A program made the position numbers and the translations under genes. DNA of 64,000 nt, from the NCBI RefSeq assembly GCF_000002075.1, contig NW_004797650.1, forward strand, positions 308,553 through 372,552, given 5' to 3'. The notes beneath the pieces were generated by a model. It saw only the letters and a program-made list of their open reading frames with translations, did no database searches and had not been told where the DNA came from. Of the stretch, positions 1-11,684 are shown piece after piece (the stretch's first letter is position 1; every line of letters starts with the position of its first letter). The stretch comes from Aplysia californica (lineage: Eukaryota; Mollusca; Gastropoda; Aplysiida; Aplysiidae).

Positions 1-3000
1 CAACCGCTCCCCCCTTGTGTGCCTGCTCTCCATGGGCTCTGACCCCACGCCCCTTATTGAAGGACTGGCCAAGAAATTGAGGCTTGGTGAGCTTACAGAG
101 ACTGCATTACTTTCACTTTTAGCGACCATCTGCATTGCATTTGAGAAAAGAATGTATCTACTTCTGTAAAGCCTACATTGTGAAAATAAAGTCGAACCTG
201 CTTTAACAGTAACAGCCACTTGTATAAGACAATCACCTGCACAAACAGTCACTTCCAATTTCCTTCCTTGCATAATTTGAACAATACGTAATTATTCTAT
301 GTCAGATGACCACCTGTCTTAGATGGAGGTCCACTTTTCTCCTCGACAATGGGCAATGGGTGGCTGTAGTCTCAGACAATTTCGACTGTGTTAGCTAAAA
401 GTTGGACAGCTTTGTTCAAAGAAATACTTCAACTGGAGTAATCTTGTCTCTGGCCCTGATAAGAGCTTTGCTAGAAGATGGTTTTTCTCGTCATTGGACG
501 CTTAGATGTTAACATCCCTTATCATCTATTCTCAGAGTGCAATGCCATCTCCATGGGTCAAGGTCAGGAGGTGCACGCTCGACGTCTGCTTCAGCAGGGT
601 GTGGCCTCGGGAGGGTGGATGCTGCTCCAGAACTGCCATCTCAGTTTGGACTACGTCAACGAAATCATGGACGCTATCATTGAGACAGAGACCATTCATG
701 ATGAGTTCCGATTGTGGGTCACCACAGAAGTCCACCCGAAGTTCTCCATTAACTTCCTGCAGGTCAGTTGTCTATGTGGGTGTTCGAGTATGTGTGTTTG
801 TGTGTGTGTATGTACATATGTATGTATGTATGTATGTATGTGTGCATGTGTGTGTGTCTTTGTATTGAATTTTCGCCCAAGCTATTGACTTTAGAGACAC
901 CAACTTATAATCTTTTACTATAAAAGCTGGCTGCACAGCTGTCTTGACCTCTGATTAAACCTCTTGTGTAATATGTTGTTGATGCATGAAGTACCTTCTA
1001 CTTCTAAAAGGCCAATTCAATGGGGGTCCTAGAGCTGGCAGTGTAAAGAGGGTTGATTGGATTTTTCATGTTTATGTTATTTAATCTTGGAACCCTTGTA
1101 TTCAAGCCCTCTTCACCAATGATATAAATTTTGTTTTCCACTGCCAATATGTTGCTTGCATTTAGATAGTACTGACAAAATGTAAAAAATCAAGCTTGCA
1201 CATCATTTTGACCCAGCCTAGAAGGGTTTATTCTATTTTGGAAGTGATTGTACATTTTGAATTTGTATGAATTCCGTTTTCTTCAAATTATCACTTCCTA
1301 AATTCAGAATTTGTGTGGACCTCTTATGTTATATTATCATGTATTTTCTTCCTTTAGATTTCCATCAAGTTCACCAATGAGCCCCCGCAGGGAGTCAAGG
1401 CGGGTCTAAAGAGGACGTACGCTGGTGTCACACAGGACTTCCTGGACATCTCCAACATGCCCCAGTGGAAACCAATGCTCTATGGAGTGGCCTTCTTGCA
1501 CACTGTTGTTCAGGAGAGGAGAAAGTTTGGTCCTTTGGGCTGGAACATTCCTTATGAGTTCAACACATCTGACTTCAATGCTAGTATTCAGTTTGTGCAA
1601 AACCATCTGGATGACATGGACCCAAAGAAGGTTAGTATTGCAATGTGTTCAGTCTGAAGTTGGTTTTGTTCCATCTCAGCAGAGGATAGTGTTTGTGCTG
1701 TATTGATCTACATTAGTAATTTTCTATCTTATTTCAACCAGCACCCTTGTATCCGTCACAACCTAGGTGGTCCCCGCCAGGTCTTGGGAGAAAAATCTTT
1801 AGAAGCTGCAGGAAGCAGAATCATTTATGAGCAAAAAAGGAGTGTGAAAGCTTTAATCATATTACAAACCAACAGCTGTTTCAGGATATAATTTTTAAAA
1901 GTTTGTCAATTTGTACTGTCTTCCAGACTACTCTGTTCACAGAAAATAGCTAAGACAGCTTCTTCCAACATGACTGACCGTCTCCGGACAATCGCCTTGT
2001 ACTTCAAAGCATCAAGGGAAATGACTATTTCATTCATAGAAATGACAATAGAATTAAGATATTTGCCTCTCAGAAATAATCCGTATGTTTTCATTCATTT
2101 TTTTAAAAGTTCAAGAACTGAGTTGCTGTTGGAACAGCCAAGCAACTGAACCGAGGTTTGATTTTCCTTGAGACTCACAAGTGTGCCGATTTATCAATAT
2201 TACTCTCTATTGTGCACTTTCGTATCTTCCTCCAGGGAGTGACGTGGGTCACAGTGCACTACATGTTTGGTGAGATCCAATATGGTGGCCGCGTCACTGA
2301 TGACTATGACAAGCGTCTGCTCAACACCTTCTGTTCAGTCTGGTTCGGAGAGAAGATGTTCGAGCCCAACTTCGTCTTCTACAAGGGCTACAACATTCCC
2401 AAGTGTACAAAGATCAATGAGTACCATGAGTACATCAACGACCTGCCCTCTACCGACGCCCCTGAAGTGTTTGGACTTAATGCTAATGCAGATATCACGT
2501 AAGGATTGGGTTTTGTCCTTTTTACAAATTGTGGGATGTATGAATACATTAACCCCCTTGTCGACCTGTTTTGATTTTTAGAAACAGTGGAACATTCTCC
2601 TAATCAATTAAAATCTTGAAGAAATTGTTTTGCCGTTATCTTTCTTTTCCTTATCTTCTCCTTCTTCCTCCTTCCTCACTAGCATTACATCAACACTCAT
2701 TGTAGAAGCTTTGATTCATTTTCTGTTAGAGCCAATAACTACCACATATATAAGATAAGATAAGATACATCTTTATTGTACACATATATGAACACATACT
2801 CTCATTCCTCATTATTCTTTTTCTGTTGTGTTATCAGTATCCGATACTTCTTTTTAGATAAAAGGTCACCCTCTCTCTCAGATTCTCTGTACAATGTTAG
2901 TCTGTGCTAATTTGTAGCTTTCATCAGATAGGTGCATATCCTAAACAGTAATATTAATAACCTTTATATTTTTCTTCTTTGACATTCACATAACAGTTAA

Positions 3001-6000
3001 AACCAATACATTGCTGTGAGCTTTTGTTCTTGTCATGTTAACATACATTTTTTCCGTCGTTGTTCCCAGCAGAATTTTGGGTTTTATGAAGGCCATTGGC
3101 CTTTATGGCAAATTGTAAAGTGAAACGATATTGTTAAAAAATTTATTATTTTTTTTATCGTTATTTATAAGAGTTGTTTTAAATCGCAAATATATTTACA
3201 CTGAATTTTAGTATTTTAGCATTTTAAAGTCTAATTGTCGACAAACCGTGCAGTGAACTGTTGCGAATGCTACCAACTTGTGTTTCGCGCACTCATATGA
3301 CCTTATGCAGTTGTGAGCGCCGTAAAACCCTGTACTACTACTACTAGGGCACCTTTATTTGAAGAGTCAGTATTTCATCTCATTGTTCTATGAAAGTTAC
3401 AAAGAAAGAACTCAGCTCAAACCAAAACTTTGAAGTAATGTTCTTTGGACACAATAGTGTTTCTTTGTATACCCTGGACATATTAGAAAGAAGACAGGAA
3501 TGGTAAGATGATTTTTGTTTTTAGATTTTGAATTGATGGAGGTCTTTTGGTTTCCCCTTGACTGTTTCCGTCATAATAACTTTTTCTATGACAGTGCTTT
3601 ATTTAGTTTTCTGTGGAGGATATACATTTTGACCAATAGCTGTCACCGTCGTTTTATGCAAGAAAAATTGTGAAATTATGCAAACTGAGCCCAAAAATGT
3701 GAAATTATGCGATTCTGTTAATTTTAACAAAGAATGATAAAGGAAAATAATCAGAATTTATGCCAAAATTGATAAAATTTTTCCAAATTATGCGGGGTGC
3801 ATAAAACTACGGGGACAGCAATAGTTGTTTGTCTTCATGTCATAGGACGCACCAATAGCTCAGTGGGTATTGTGCTGTTATGGAATGTATGTAGGGGCCT
3901 ATAACTGTAGTTTGAATCGTCAAAAGGGCATTCTTAAAATAAGGTTGTTTCTAGAGTTTTTTAAGTAGACTCATCACCTAAGCCTACTTGTTTCAGTCTT
4001 GTCAGAGACAGAGATTATAATTATTCCGAGGTCCTAACTTTTGAAGGATATAAGAGTGTTTAAAGTTAAAGGGTAAGATTCATAAAATTACAATTATTTT
4101 TCATCATCTCACCTACTCTTTCTGCCTCCTTGACTTGAGCATTAATTTTGTACATTCATTCAAGATGCACCGGTTATTTCTCTCAATGAGATGATAGCTC
4201 ACGTCTCCGCAAATGTGTCCCTTCTACAGTTATCAAAGTGTGACTGCCAAGACTATCTTGGATACCATTCTGAACATCCAACCAAAGGACAGCTCCTCAG
4301 GGGGTGGGGAGACCCGTGAGTCCATGGTCTACAAGTTCTGCGATGATGTCCTCAACAAACTGCCCCAGGACTATGACCCATTTGAGAAGAGGGCCTGCCT
4401 CACCAAACTGGGCAATCTGGAGCCACTGGTGATTTTCCTGAGACAGGTCAGTTTGTCAGGTTTTGAGTCAGCATCATGGAAATGTAGGACATTTATTGTC
4501 GTTACAGAATAATACGTAAGTGAATTTTCTTTGATTTTTACATGAGAGCTACATTTTCTAAAGGCTTTGCTTCAATTTGTGAGTTAGAAAAAAAATAGTT
4601 TCTTTTAAAAAAAATCAAATTCGTAGATCAATGGTACTCTTGGTGATAGGTAACGTGTATTTTTCTTTCTTTACAAATGACTCATTTTCTCTTGGTTACT
4701 CTCTTTGTGTGTCTGTAGAAATAAAGTGTTTTTTTGTTGCCACTGTTGCAGATCTGGTGTGTTCCGATCCTGTTTTTAATAGCTTTTCTCTCACTCTATT
4801 CAGTTCCACAACATACTGTTCATTGAATGATCATTTGAATTCTCTAAATGACATTTTAATGATACCACACATATTAAACCCTGTCTGTACGTCGTGTTTT
4901 ACTATCGTATTCAAACCATGTGGGGAACTCTGTGCCACCATTTTCCAAAGAGGAAATTTACTTGTTATTCGATCTGTATGCTTTGCATAGCAGTCTGTCA
5001 AAATGATTTTTTGAGAAATGCTGAAAGTTTCGAAGAGATCTTCGTACTAGAAGTATTCTAAAATGTGAAGAATATAACCCCGGGGGTACAAAATAACCCC
5101 AGGGCGTATGGATAGGGTTAACACTGGTATGTGGGAGTTTTTTGTTATGAGTATACTTGTCATTTATGGTTATGGACTGCAGCTATGAGAAAAATTTATC
5201 AGTAAAGGAATATAAAGTTCTGGCTTATTTGTTCCTTTCATCTCTACATAGATCTTATCTCATCTTGTCATATTCATGTATATATGCACATATTATTAGG
5301 AGTAAAGATCTTTCTCATCTTATCTTGTCATATTCGTGTATATATGCTCATATTATTATGAGTAAAGATCTTTCTCATCTCATCTTGTCATGTTCATGTA
5401 TATATGCACATATTATTAGGAGTAAAGATCTTTCTCGTCTCTGCACATATTATTAGGAGTATAAAGATCTTTCTCATCTCATCTTGTCATGTGTTTTCTG
5501 CTGCCAGGAACTGGATCGGATGCAGATTGTGATCACAGCGGTCAGGAACACTGTTGTTGACCTCAAGCTGGCCATTGACGGTACCATCATCATGAGTGAA
5601 AATCTCCGAGATGCCCTGGACTGTATCTACGACGGTCGTATCCCAGCTGCTTGGAAGAAGGTAAGGAAGTCTTTGGTTTCTTTCAGGGATGTCAATTCTC
5701 AAAATTTTCTCCTAGATTCAGGATTTTGCTTTTAGAAGTTGAGAAAATTAATCCCAACTTTTGTTTTATGTTTTGTTATTATTCAAATTCTTCTGTACTT
5801 AAAACATAAAAGTCATGAAAATTTGTGTTGAAAAAGTGCAAAACATGTCGCAAATGGTGTTACGGTAACTTGCATAATTTTTGAATAATTTGGCATTTTT
5901 TGGGCATAATTTGGCCATCTAAATTCGCATAATTCTACAGGGACAGTAAAGGAAAATAATCAGAAATTATGCCAAAAATTATCTAATTTTGCTAAATTAT

Positions 6001-8830
6001 GCAGGGTGCATAAAACCACAGGGACAGATTAATAATGTAAAAGTCAAATGGTTGTACTCCACCGACAACTTTCTAAACAAGTGTAGCATTGCTGGAAATC
6101 TGTCCCCGTGGTTTTATGCACACCGCATAATTTAGCAAAATTTGATCAATTTTTGCATAACTTCTGATTATTTTCCTTTATCATTCTTTGTTAAAATTAA
6201 CAGAATCGCATAATTTCACATTTTTGGGCTCAGTTTGCATAATTTCAGAATTTTTCTTGCATAAAACAACGGGGACAGGGAAGAAATGGTAGTGCTGTGA
6301 CTGTTCACGAGTAAACGGTTCCCTATCTTGCTGAGGGACACACCCAATAACCACCACCCATTGAAATGCTGCCATCTTAATGTTGCTTGATATCTGTTGT
6401 GAGTCTTTATATTCCATGTCACGAATCACAGGGTGTATTTTGGCTTCTCATAGATTTCCTGGGACTCCAGTACCATCAGCTTTTGGCTGAATGAGCTTCA
6501 GGACAGGAACACCCAGTTCCGCTCTTGGCTCTACAACGGAGCTCCAAAGTCTTTCTGGATGACTGGCTTCTTCAATGCTCAAGGCTTCCTTACAGCAATG
6601 AGACAGGTAAGAAAAAGAAACCATGTATAGATATTGATTCTATCAAAGAAATTTATATTATTTTTAATTTCTTATTAATGGAATGTGTGTTATTATTATT
6701 TTCTGAACTTCTTCTTCTTCTATCCCGTGGTTGGGGCAACCGTGGGGGCACCACTTCATTGGAAAACCAGCTCTCGCCATCTATTTTTGTCCTCTGCTCT
6801 CCTCAGATTGTCACCCATCGTCTTTCCTGTCCACTCTGTAATGTTGTCCTCCTATCTCCTTCTCAGCCTTCCTCTCTTTTTTCTGAACACATATAAATCT
6901 AATCTTTCATAATACATGGCTCTAGGCCTCTGGCTGTTGGATTGTAAAATTGTAATGTTGTCTTGTAATTGTATGGGTATAGTGTCCATTTTAACACGGT
7001 AAAGTCATTGGAGAGGCAAGACTTCTTTGTTGAGAATTTTTGAATAAAATATAGTACCTCATGTTTTTGTCATTCTACTATGTTGAAAAGATCAAATAAA
7101 GTAATATTGCCCCTTGAAGTCTTTGCACATCCACTTTACATGAATCATATTAGAAGTCACTAATGTTAGTAGCAGTTGTTTGTTTGTTTTGTTTTTTTTT
7201 TTCGTCCTTTTGTTTGTGCTTTCTTTTACCAATATCTGACTGTGGGCGGTTGGCGGGTGCTCTGGTGTGGTTTGCTCCTTTCCTATCAAACGTCTATCGT
7301 CATTTTCTCCCCTTCTTCTTTTTATGTTTGTTACTGTCTTGTAACACCCCTAATCTTCTGGCGCTCATATGACCTTATGCAGTTGCGAGCGCCGTAAAAC
7401 CTCTACTAAAACTAAAAATATCTGACTCTCAGTCAATTAGGAAAGAGGAAGTGTGCACCACCTTATGCTTGCATTGCCTCTGTTGCTCTGCAGAAAGTGA
7501 CCCGTAACCACAAAGGCTGGGCCCTGGACACTGTGGTCTTGTACAACGAAGTGACCAAATTTGAGAACATTGACGCCGTGCCTCAAGAGCCACAGGAGGG
7601 TGTCTATGTCCACGGCCTCTTCCTAGATGGCGCTGGCTGGGACAAACGGAACAGCAAACTAATTGAATCAAAACCCAAGGTGAGGCTGTTTTCCCTTTGC
7701 TGATAATATTTGCTGTTCCCTATTTTATACAGCAGAAGATATTCAGAGACGTCTCTCACAAGTTCCCAGGAACTATTCGCAGACGCAGTCCCGCACACAG
7801 ATGCACTGCTTTGGGGGTCAAACTGCGTATTGTTTGCTGCAGATCACACATATAGTCACAAATACTGTCGCAAATGAAGTATTAAAAAAAAATTTTGAAA
7901 CCTAGCAGTAAAATATCAAATTATGGGTTAAAACAGGAGGTGTGCCCCCCCTAGAACACCCCCCAATTTTTTAACTTGGTCTAGAGGCACAAAGCATTTT
8001 GATTGGTCTATCTCCATCGGAGATGTCTCCGGATAGATACTGCTGTTTTATACATTCTCAAACTGCAACTGCAAGCCTTCTTTTCATTGCTTAATATTTC
8101 CCCTTAGTGTTCCTACTGTTGCTAGCTGTGGTAAACCCCTAGTGTCTTTAAAACCATCACTATTTTACCTGCTTAACTCTATGGTTTTACAAATCATTGA
8201 CAATGGTCAAGCTTTGTTCTCTAACAAAATGCATCGTTTGGTAATGAATTCAGAAGTTACACGTCTGTGAGTGGTTTGTGGGTGCTCTGGTGTGGTTTGC
8301 TCCTTCTTTCCTATCAAACAACTATCGTCTTATATCTCCTCCTTCATTTTTTTTGTTTGTTACTCTCTTGTAACACCTCTTATCTTCGGCAATTGTAGTG
8401 CAAGTCATCATCATCATCATTGCCTTTCTCACCCTGCATCAGGGTATAGGCCACGGACAAACACCTTCCACCTTTCTCTATCCTGGGCTAGCCTCTTGAT
8501 GTTATTCCATGTCTTCCCACTTTTCTGTACATAGTGCAAGTGCAACTGCCGTAAAACGCTTACTTAAAAAAAAAAAAGAAGCTTCGTTTCATTTTTTCAA
8601 AAATGTCTATCTCCCAGGTCCTGTTTGAGTCCATGCCAGTGATTCACATCACTGCAATAAACAGCACCAGCAATGCGGACAACCCCCGCTTGTACAAATG
8701 CCCAATCTACAAAAAGCCTCGTCGTACTGACCTCACCTACATCGCGGAGGTCATCCTTCGCACTGGTCAGAACGTTGTCGCTGATCATTGGGTCCTCCGA
8801 GGTGTTGCGCTGCTCTGTGATGTCAAATAA
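1..8830 (+). CDS. DNAH8: Axonemal dynein heavy chain, outer-arm gamma (DNAH5/DNAH8) type, C-terminal part
   Basis: Nine exons with GT-AG junctions and consistent phases: 1-86, 536-762, 1358-1630, 2236-2498, 4230-4446, 5508-5660, 6454-6606, 7494-7679, 8618-8830 (TAA at 8828). They give 589 residues of the motor end of a dynein heavy chain: the AAA6 region and the C-terminal domain that closes the ring. Diagnostic stretches are [17 protein letters not shown] (exon 1), [14 protein letters not shown] and [13 protein letters not shown] (exon 2), the [17 protein letters not shown] block (exon 6), [18 protein letters not shown] (exon 7) and the end motif [14 protein letters not shown]. From memory of the vertebrate proteins, [12 protein letters not shown] and the end motif are closer to DNAH8 than DNAH5, but the two are close paralogues and an invertebrate gene may be orthologous to both. 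The product is an ATP-driven microtubule motor of the ciliary outer arm. The 5' part lies left of the window. No frameshift is seen. Several introns hold MITEs and SINEs. Confidence 0.95.
191..390. mobile_element. Pogo/Tigger-like miniature element, copy 1
   Basis: Lies in the first dynein intron. It begins GTCGAACCTG and ends TTCGACTGTG, which are imperfect inverted ends. The inside repeats the GGCCACYTGTATAAGAC-type motifs also found at 57828-58670. TA-like flanks and the CAGTCGAACCTG end fit pogo-type elements. No transposase is present. Confidence 0.5.
789..860. repeat. TG/TATG microsatellite
   Basis: Runs of TG and TATG directly after the second dynein exon, inside the intron. Confidence 0.9.
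3050..3346 (+). mobile_element. Family D retroposon, copy 1 (dynein intron)
   Basis: Begins TTTTTTCCGTCGTTGTTCC and ends with the shared 3' module (CATATGACCTTATGCAGTTG then GAGCGCCGTAAAAC) and a CTACTACTACTA tail. It is similar over its length to 11203-11482 (reverse) and to the shorter 17743-17944. It has no tRNA-like head. Confidence 0.75.
3640..3818 (+). mobile_element. 179-bp MITE (CTGTCCCCGT ends), copy 1
   Basis: Terminal inverted repeats CTGTCACCGTCGTTTTATGC and its near complement ending GGGGACAG. Perfect 6-base target duplication CAATAG at 3634-3639 and 3819-3824. Same length and interior as 6100-6278 and 60943-61121. No coding capacity; superfamily not assigned. Confidence 0.88.
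3843..3932 (+). mobile_element. Degraded tRNA-like SINE head
   Basis: TAGCTCAGTGGGT resembles a pol III A box and GTTTGAATCG, about 60 bases on, a decayed B box. The rest cannot be assigned to a known family here. It could be a decayed tRNA pseudogene instead. Confidence 0.35.
5251..5500. repeat. 60-bp minisatellite beside a splice acceptor
   Basis: Unit contains CATGTATATATGCACATATT and AGTAAAGATCTTTCTCATC. The AGTAAAGATC blocks fall at 5301, 5361 and 5421, exactly 60 apart, followed by a shortened unit. The last unit runs into the pyrimidine tract and AG of the dynein exon starting at 5508. Confidence 0.9.
5868..6027 (+). mobile_element. CTGTCCCCGT MITE, degraded copy
   Basis: The right half matches the family (TAAAGGAAAATAATCAG to the GGGACAG end at 6027). 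The left half is rearranged, with an extra internal ACAGGGACAG at about 5937-5946, as if two partial copies were joined. Confidence 0.65.
6100..6278 (-). mobile_element. 179-bp MITE (CTGTCCCCGT ends), copy 3
   Basis: Begins CTGTCCCCGTGGTTTTATGC and ends GGGGACAG. Same length as copies at 3640 and 60943 but inverted relative to them. The flanking 6-mers GGAAAT and GGAAGA are a decayed duplication. Lies in the dynein intron before the exon at 6454. Confidence 0.87.
7242..7416 (+). mobile_element. Family A retroposon (about 185 bp), copy 1
   Basis: Body contains GGCGGGTGCTCTGGTGTGG, then a pyrimidine-rich middle, GTTACTGTCTTGTAACACC, the shared 3' module and a CTACTAAAACTAAAA tail. An 11-base duplication AATATCTGACT flanks it (7231-7241 and 7417-7427). 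Inserted in the last-but-one dynein intron region. Confidence 0.88.
8266..8560 (+). mobile_element. Family A retroposon, copy 2, interrupted by a LINE fragment
   Basis: Left part GTGGTTTGTGGGTGCTCTGG to CTTATCTTCGGCA; right part GCAACTGCCGTAAAACGC with a TTACTTAAAAAA tail. The middle is split by an insertion at 8406-8531, and part of the 3' module is missing. Confidence 0.8.
8406..8531 (-). mobile_element. LINE 3'-end fragment nested in family A
   Basis: Begins (CAT)5 on the plus strand, the complement of an (ATG)n tail, then TTGCCTTTCTCACCCTGCATC and AGGGTATAGGCCAC. It is similar to the 3' end of the long LINE at 36625. A 10-base duplication TAGTGCAAGT lies at 8396-8405 and 8532-8541, so this is a separate, strongly 5'-truncated insertion. 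Confidence 0.78.
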
Positions 8831-10760
8831 GTGACTCAGATAACCGGTTTGTGTACTTCTTTAGACAGGACTAAAAACGTACATGTAGATCTATTCTTGT
8901 CGATACTTGCACATCTGTTTTATGAGGTAAGTTGTTTGAATAACCTGTTCTTGAACTTATTTGACAACACAGAAGGTGTACTCTTTATTTTATTTCAATT
9001 GTTCCATTATCAATATCAATTGTAGTAGGCTTTATTCTAGTAGGCTATGCATTTATTTGGTTACACAGGAAACATTATAATCATATGGCAATATGTGATT
9101 TTTTTTTTAATGACTTAAATTTTTCTATACTAATTGTGCATTTCAAATTTTGAACAATTGTTGCAAATTTTCCTCCTTTACATGCAAAGTGAATGATGTG
9201 GTCTGTAGACCATTTTCTGTTTCTTTACCAATACGAATTTATGGCCAACATCCGTCCAACTATCACAGTGATATTGTTATTTCCTCTTGCATATTTGTAT
9301 CTTTTCCTTCTACTCATATATTAACTCATTTTCTCAGCATATATATGTCCATGTTTTTGTTGTAATCCTGACTTACATATTAGTTCGGGATAAGTTTTAC
9401 ACCATTGCAAACTCAGCATTGATACCAAATTGTTTTGAGCAATTCATTTCTTTGTTTCTGACAGATGTTGACGAGTGGTCAGTTGATGAAAGTTTCGTTT
9501 TTCTTCGTGCCTTCCACTTATTTCTATTAGCCCACATGAAAAGTTTCTGTTCTACCACTGTATGGATAACAAATGTGTTGAATAGAAGTAAGTAACATGC
9601 CTGAAGAAAATCCCAGTACTTTTTCCCCAAACCCTGGAGAATTGTGGGTGTCACTCGACCGATTGCCTTTTACATGTATTTACTCTCATTATGTCATCAT
9701 TTTACTCTCTTGGGCACAGGTTCTTTTCTAGTCTCAATCCTTTCTCCATGTGCTTTCCCATTGCTGTTGGTTTTTTTCTCAGCCTTTATAAGATTTTTGT
9801 TTGGAGAAGTGTTTTGATTAAGCTCGCAAATGAAGGTGGCTTCTCAAAATTCATCGTGTCTTTTTCTTGAACCTTACTTTTGACCTTGCATGTCAACTTG
9901 TCCTTCATTTATTTCAAAGAGAGAATCAAAATTTTTGTCTTTAAAATTTCGTCTCTTATCCACACTTTTTAAAATACTCTTTGAAACTCTGCTACCAGCA
10001 TCAGATTCAGTTCTTGTCAATCATGCATCTCTGTCACTTTTCCAAGTTCACAGAAATTCATATTGATTTGTTCCTCATCTCTTGATTTTTTTTAGTTATC
10101 TGTTCATAATATAATGAACAATCTACGGATAAGTTCGAGATATTTTTGCGGAGCAAATACGATTCTAAATTATTTATGAATATCTTATACATTGCCCTAT
10201 TCTTTTAATTTCATAGATTTTTTATCTGTAGCGTTTTATTGAATTTTAAAAAGATTCAGTGTAATAATAAATGATGTGGGATTGATTGATTTTTTAAGTT
10301 ATAGATGGAACTCAAATTGTGACTGCAAGCAATCTGGAAAGTTGTTCTATTTATTCATCCCATTTTTGGAGATATTTTGATAATAATAATATATTTTTGC
10401 ATATGTATTGTGATAAGGTGATTTTTTTGGTTGTCTTCTACACAGTGTAATTTTTTGTTTTTGAGATCTTTTATATGGAATTTTCTTTACTATTCATATA
10501 TCTTTTAAATGTATTTCTCTTTCACTCAGAGCAATGAAAACTGTGATAATGCTATTACTGATTGAGTAGGGCTATTTAGCTTCGACAGTTCTAAGGGTTC
10601 TGTTCGTAGATATTTTTAAAAATCCAATTTCTTGTAAGTTCCACATTAACTTTTGATATTCATGCCCTTGGTTTAGATACATATCTATATATTATATAAT
10701 AAAGAATATTAAAAACTTTATGAATGAAGTCTTTGTTGTTGTTTGAATATGCTGCAAATT
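8831..10760. other. 3' flank of the dynein gene, probably partly 3' UTR
   Basis: AT-rich, no coding sequence and no repeat recognised. AATAAA at 10266-10271 and 10698-10703 are candidate poly(A) signals; which, if either, is used cannot be told from sequence. Confidence 0.4.
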
Positions 10761-10761
10761 G

Positions 10762-10842
10762 GAGAGGGAGAGAGAGAGACAGAGTGATAGAGAGACAGAG
10801 AGTGATAGAGAGACAGAGAGTGATAGAGAGACAGGGAGATTA
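10762..10842. repeat. GA-rich 18-bp tandem repeat
   Basis: Units AGTGATAGAGAGACAGAG in at least three near-perfect copies, preceded by plain GA. Confidence 0.85.
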
Positions 10843-11202
10843 GAGTAGGGGTAAGCTCACTAAATTAGCGTCTGCGAGGCACGAACGGACGGCTGGTAAT
10901 ACTCGCAAATGAATGGATGGGTTACGAATGGTCCACTTGTTAAGATTTGTTTGCTGCACTTCAGGCGCAGAGACAACTGTTCGTTCAGCGAGCAGACGGA
11001 CCGGGCGACTCCATGCATCTGAGTGGGTGGACGGCAAACGGAGTAACGCTTTGTATTGCATAATACTACTACCCCCCCCCCCCCCACAAACTACAGTACA
11101 TTGCCATCTAAGTGGGACATGTAGCATATTGCAGCTGGGTGCCATTCATGGCGACCCGGGTATTCCCTCCTCCTCCTCCACAAAAGGTCTTTCAGTCAGT
11201 AG

Positions 11203-11482
11203 TATAGGGTTTTACGGCGCTCACAACTGCGTAAGGTCATATGAGCACGCGAAACACAAGTTGGTCTTGTTCACAACAGTTCGCTGTACGGCTGGCTCAG
11301 GTCAGTAGTTAAATCTTAAAATGTTTAAAAATCAGTGTAAATATACATATATTTTCAATCCAAAACAATTTTTTCTAGTTGACATAAAAATTTTAAATAG
11401 TACAGTTTTACTTTACAATTTGCCATAAAGGCCAATGGCCTCCATAAAATTCAAAATTTTGCTGGGACCAACGACGGAAAAA
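11203..11482 (-). mobile_element. Family D retroposon, copy 2
   Basis: Reverse orientation: begins with the complement of the shared 3' module (GGTTTTACGGCGCTCACAAC) and ends with the complement of TTTTTTCCGTCG. Contains the GGCCAATGGCC block seen in copy 1. A family A copy lies immediately right. Confidence 0.75.
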
Positions 11483-11501
11483 ATCAAAAGGTCTTTGGAA
11501 A

Positions 11502-11684
11502 GTTTTAGTTTTAGTAAGAGTTTTACGGCACTTGCAACAAAATAAGGTCATAATATAAGTGCCGAAGAATAGAGGTGTTACAAGAGAGTAACAAACAAAA
11601 AAAAGAAGGAGGAGAGATCAGGACAATAGATGTTTGATAGGAAAGAAGGAGCAAACCACACCAGAGCACCCGCCAACCACCCAC
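11502..11684 (-). mobile_element. Family A retroposon, copy 3
   Basis: Full-length reverse copy with tail TTTTAGTAAGAG on the left and the CCGCCAACCACCCAC head on the right. A 12-base duplication GGTCTTTGGAAA lies at 11490-11501 and 11685-11696. It sits at the head end of the family D copy. Confidence 0.88.

Noticed and set aside
5251-5490. CRISPR-like regular repeats
   Set aside because: Repeats are contiguous 60-bp units without distinct spacers, in an animal intron.
7865-8045. Similarity to 26660-26850 as a repeat family
   Set aside because: Only a few short words match (GTCGCAAAT, ATATCAAATTA, a C run); too weak to call with certainty by eye.
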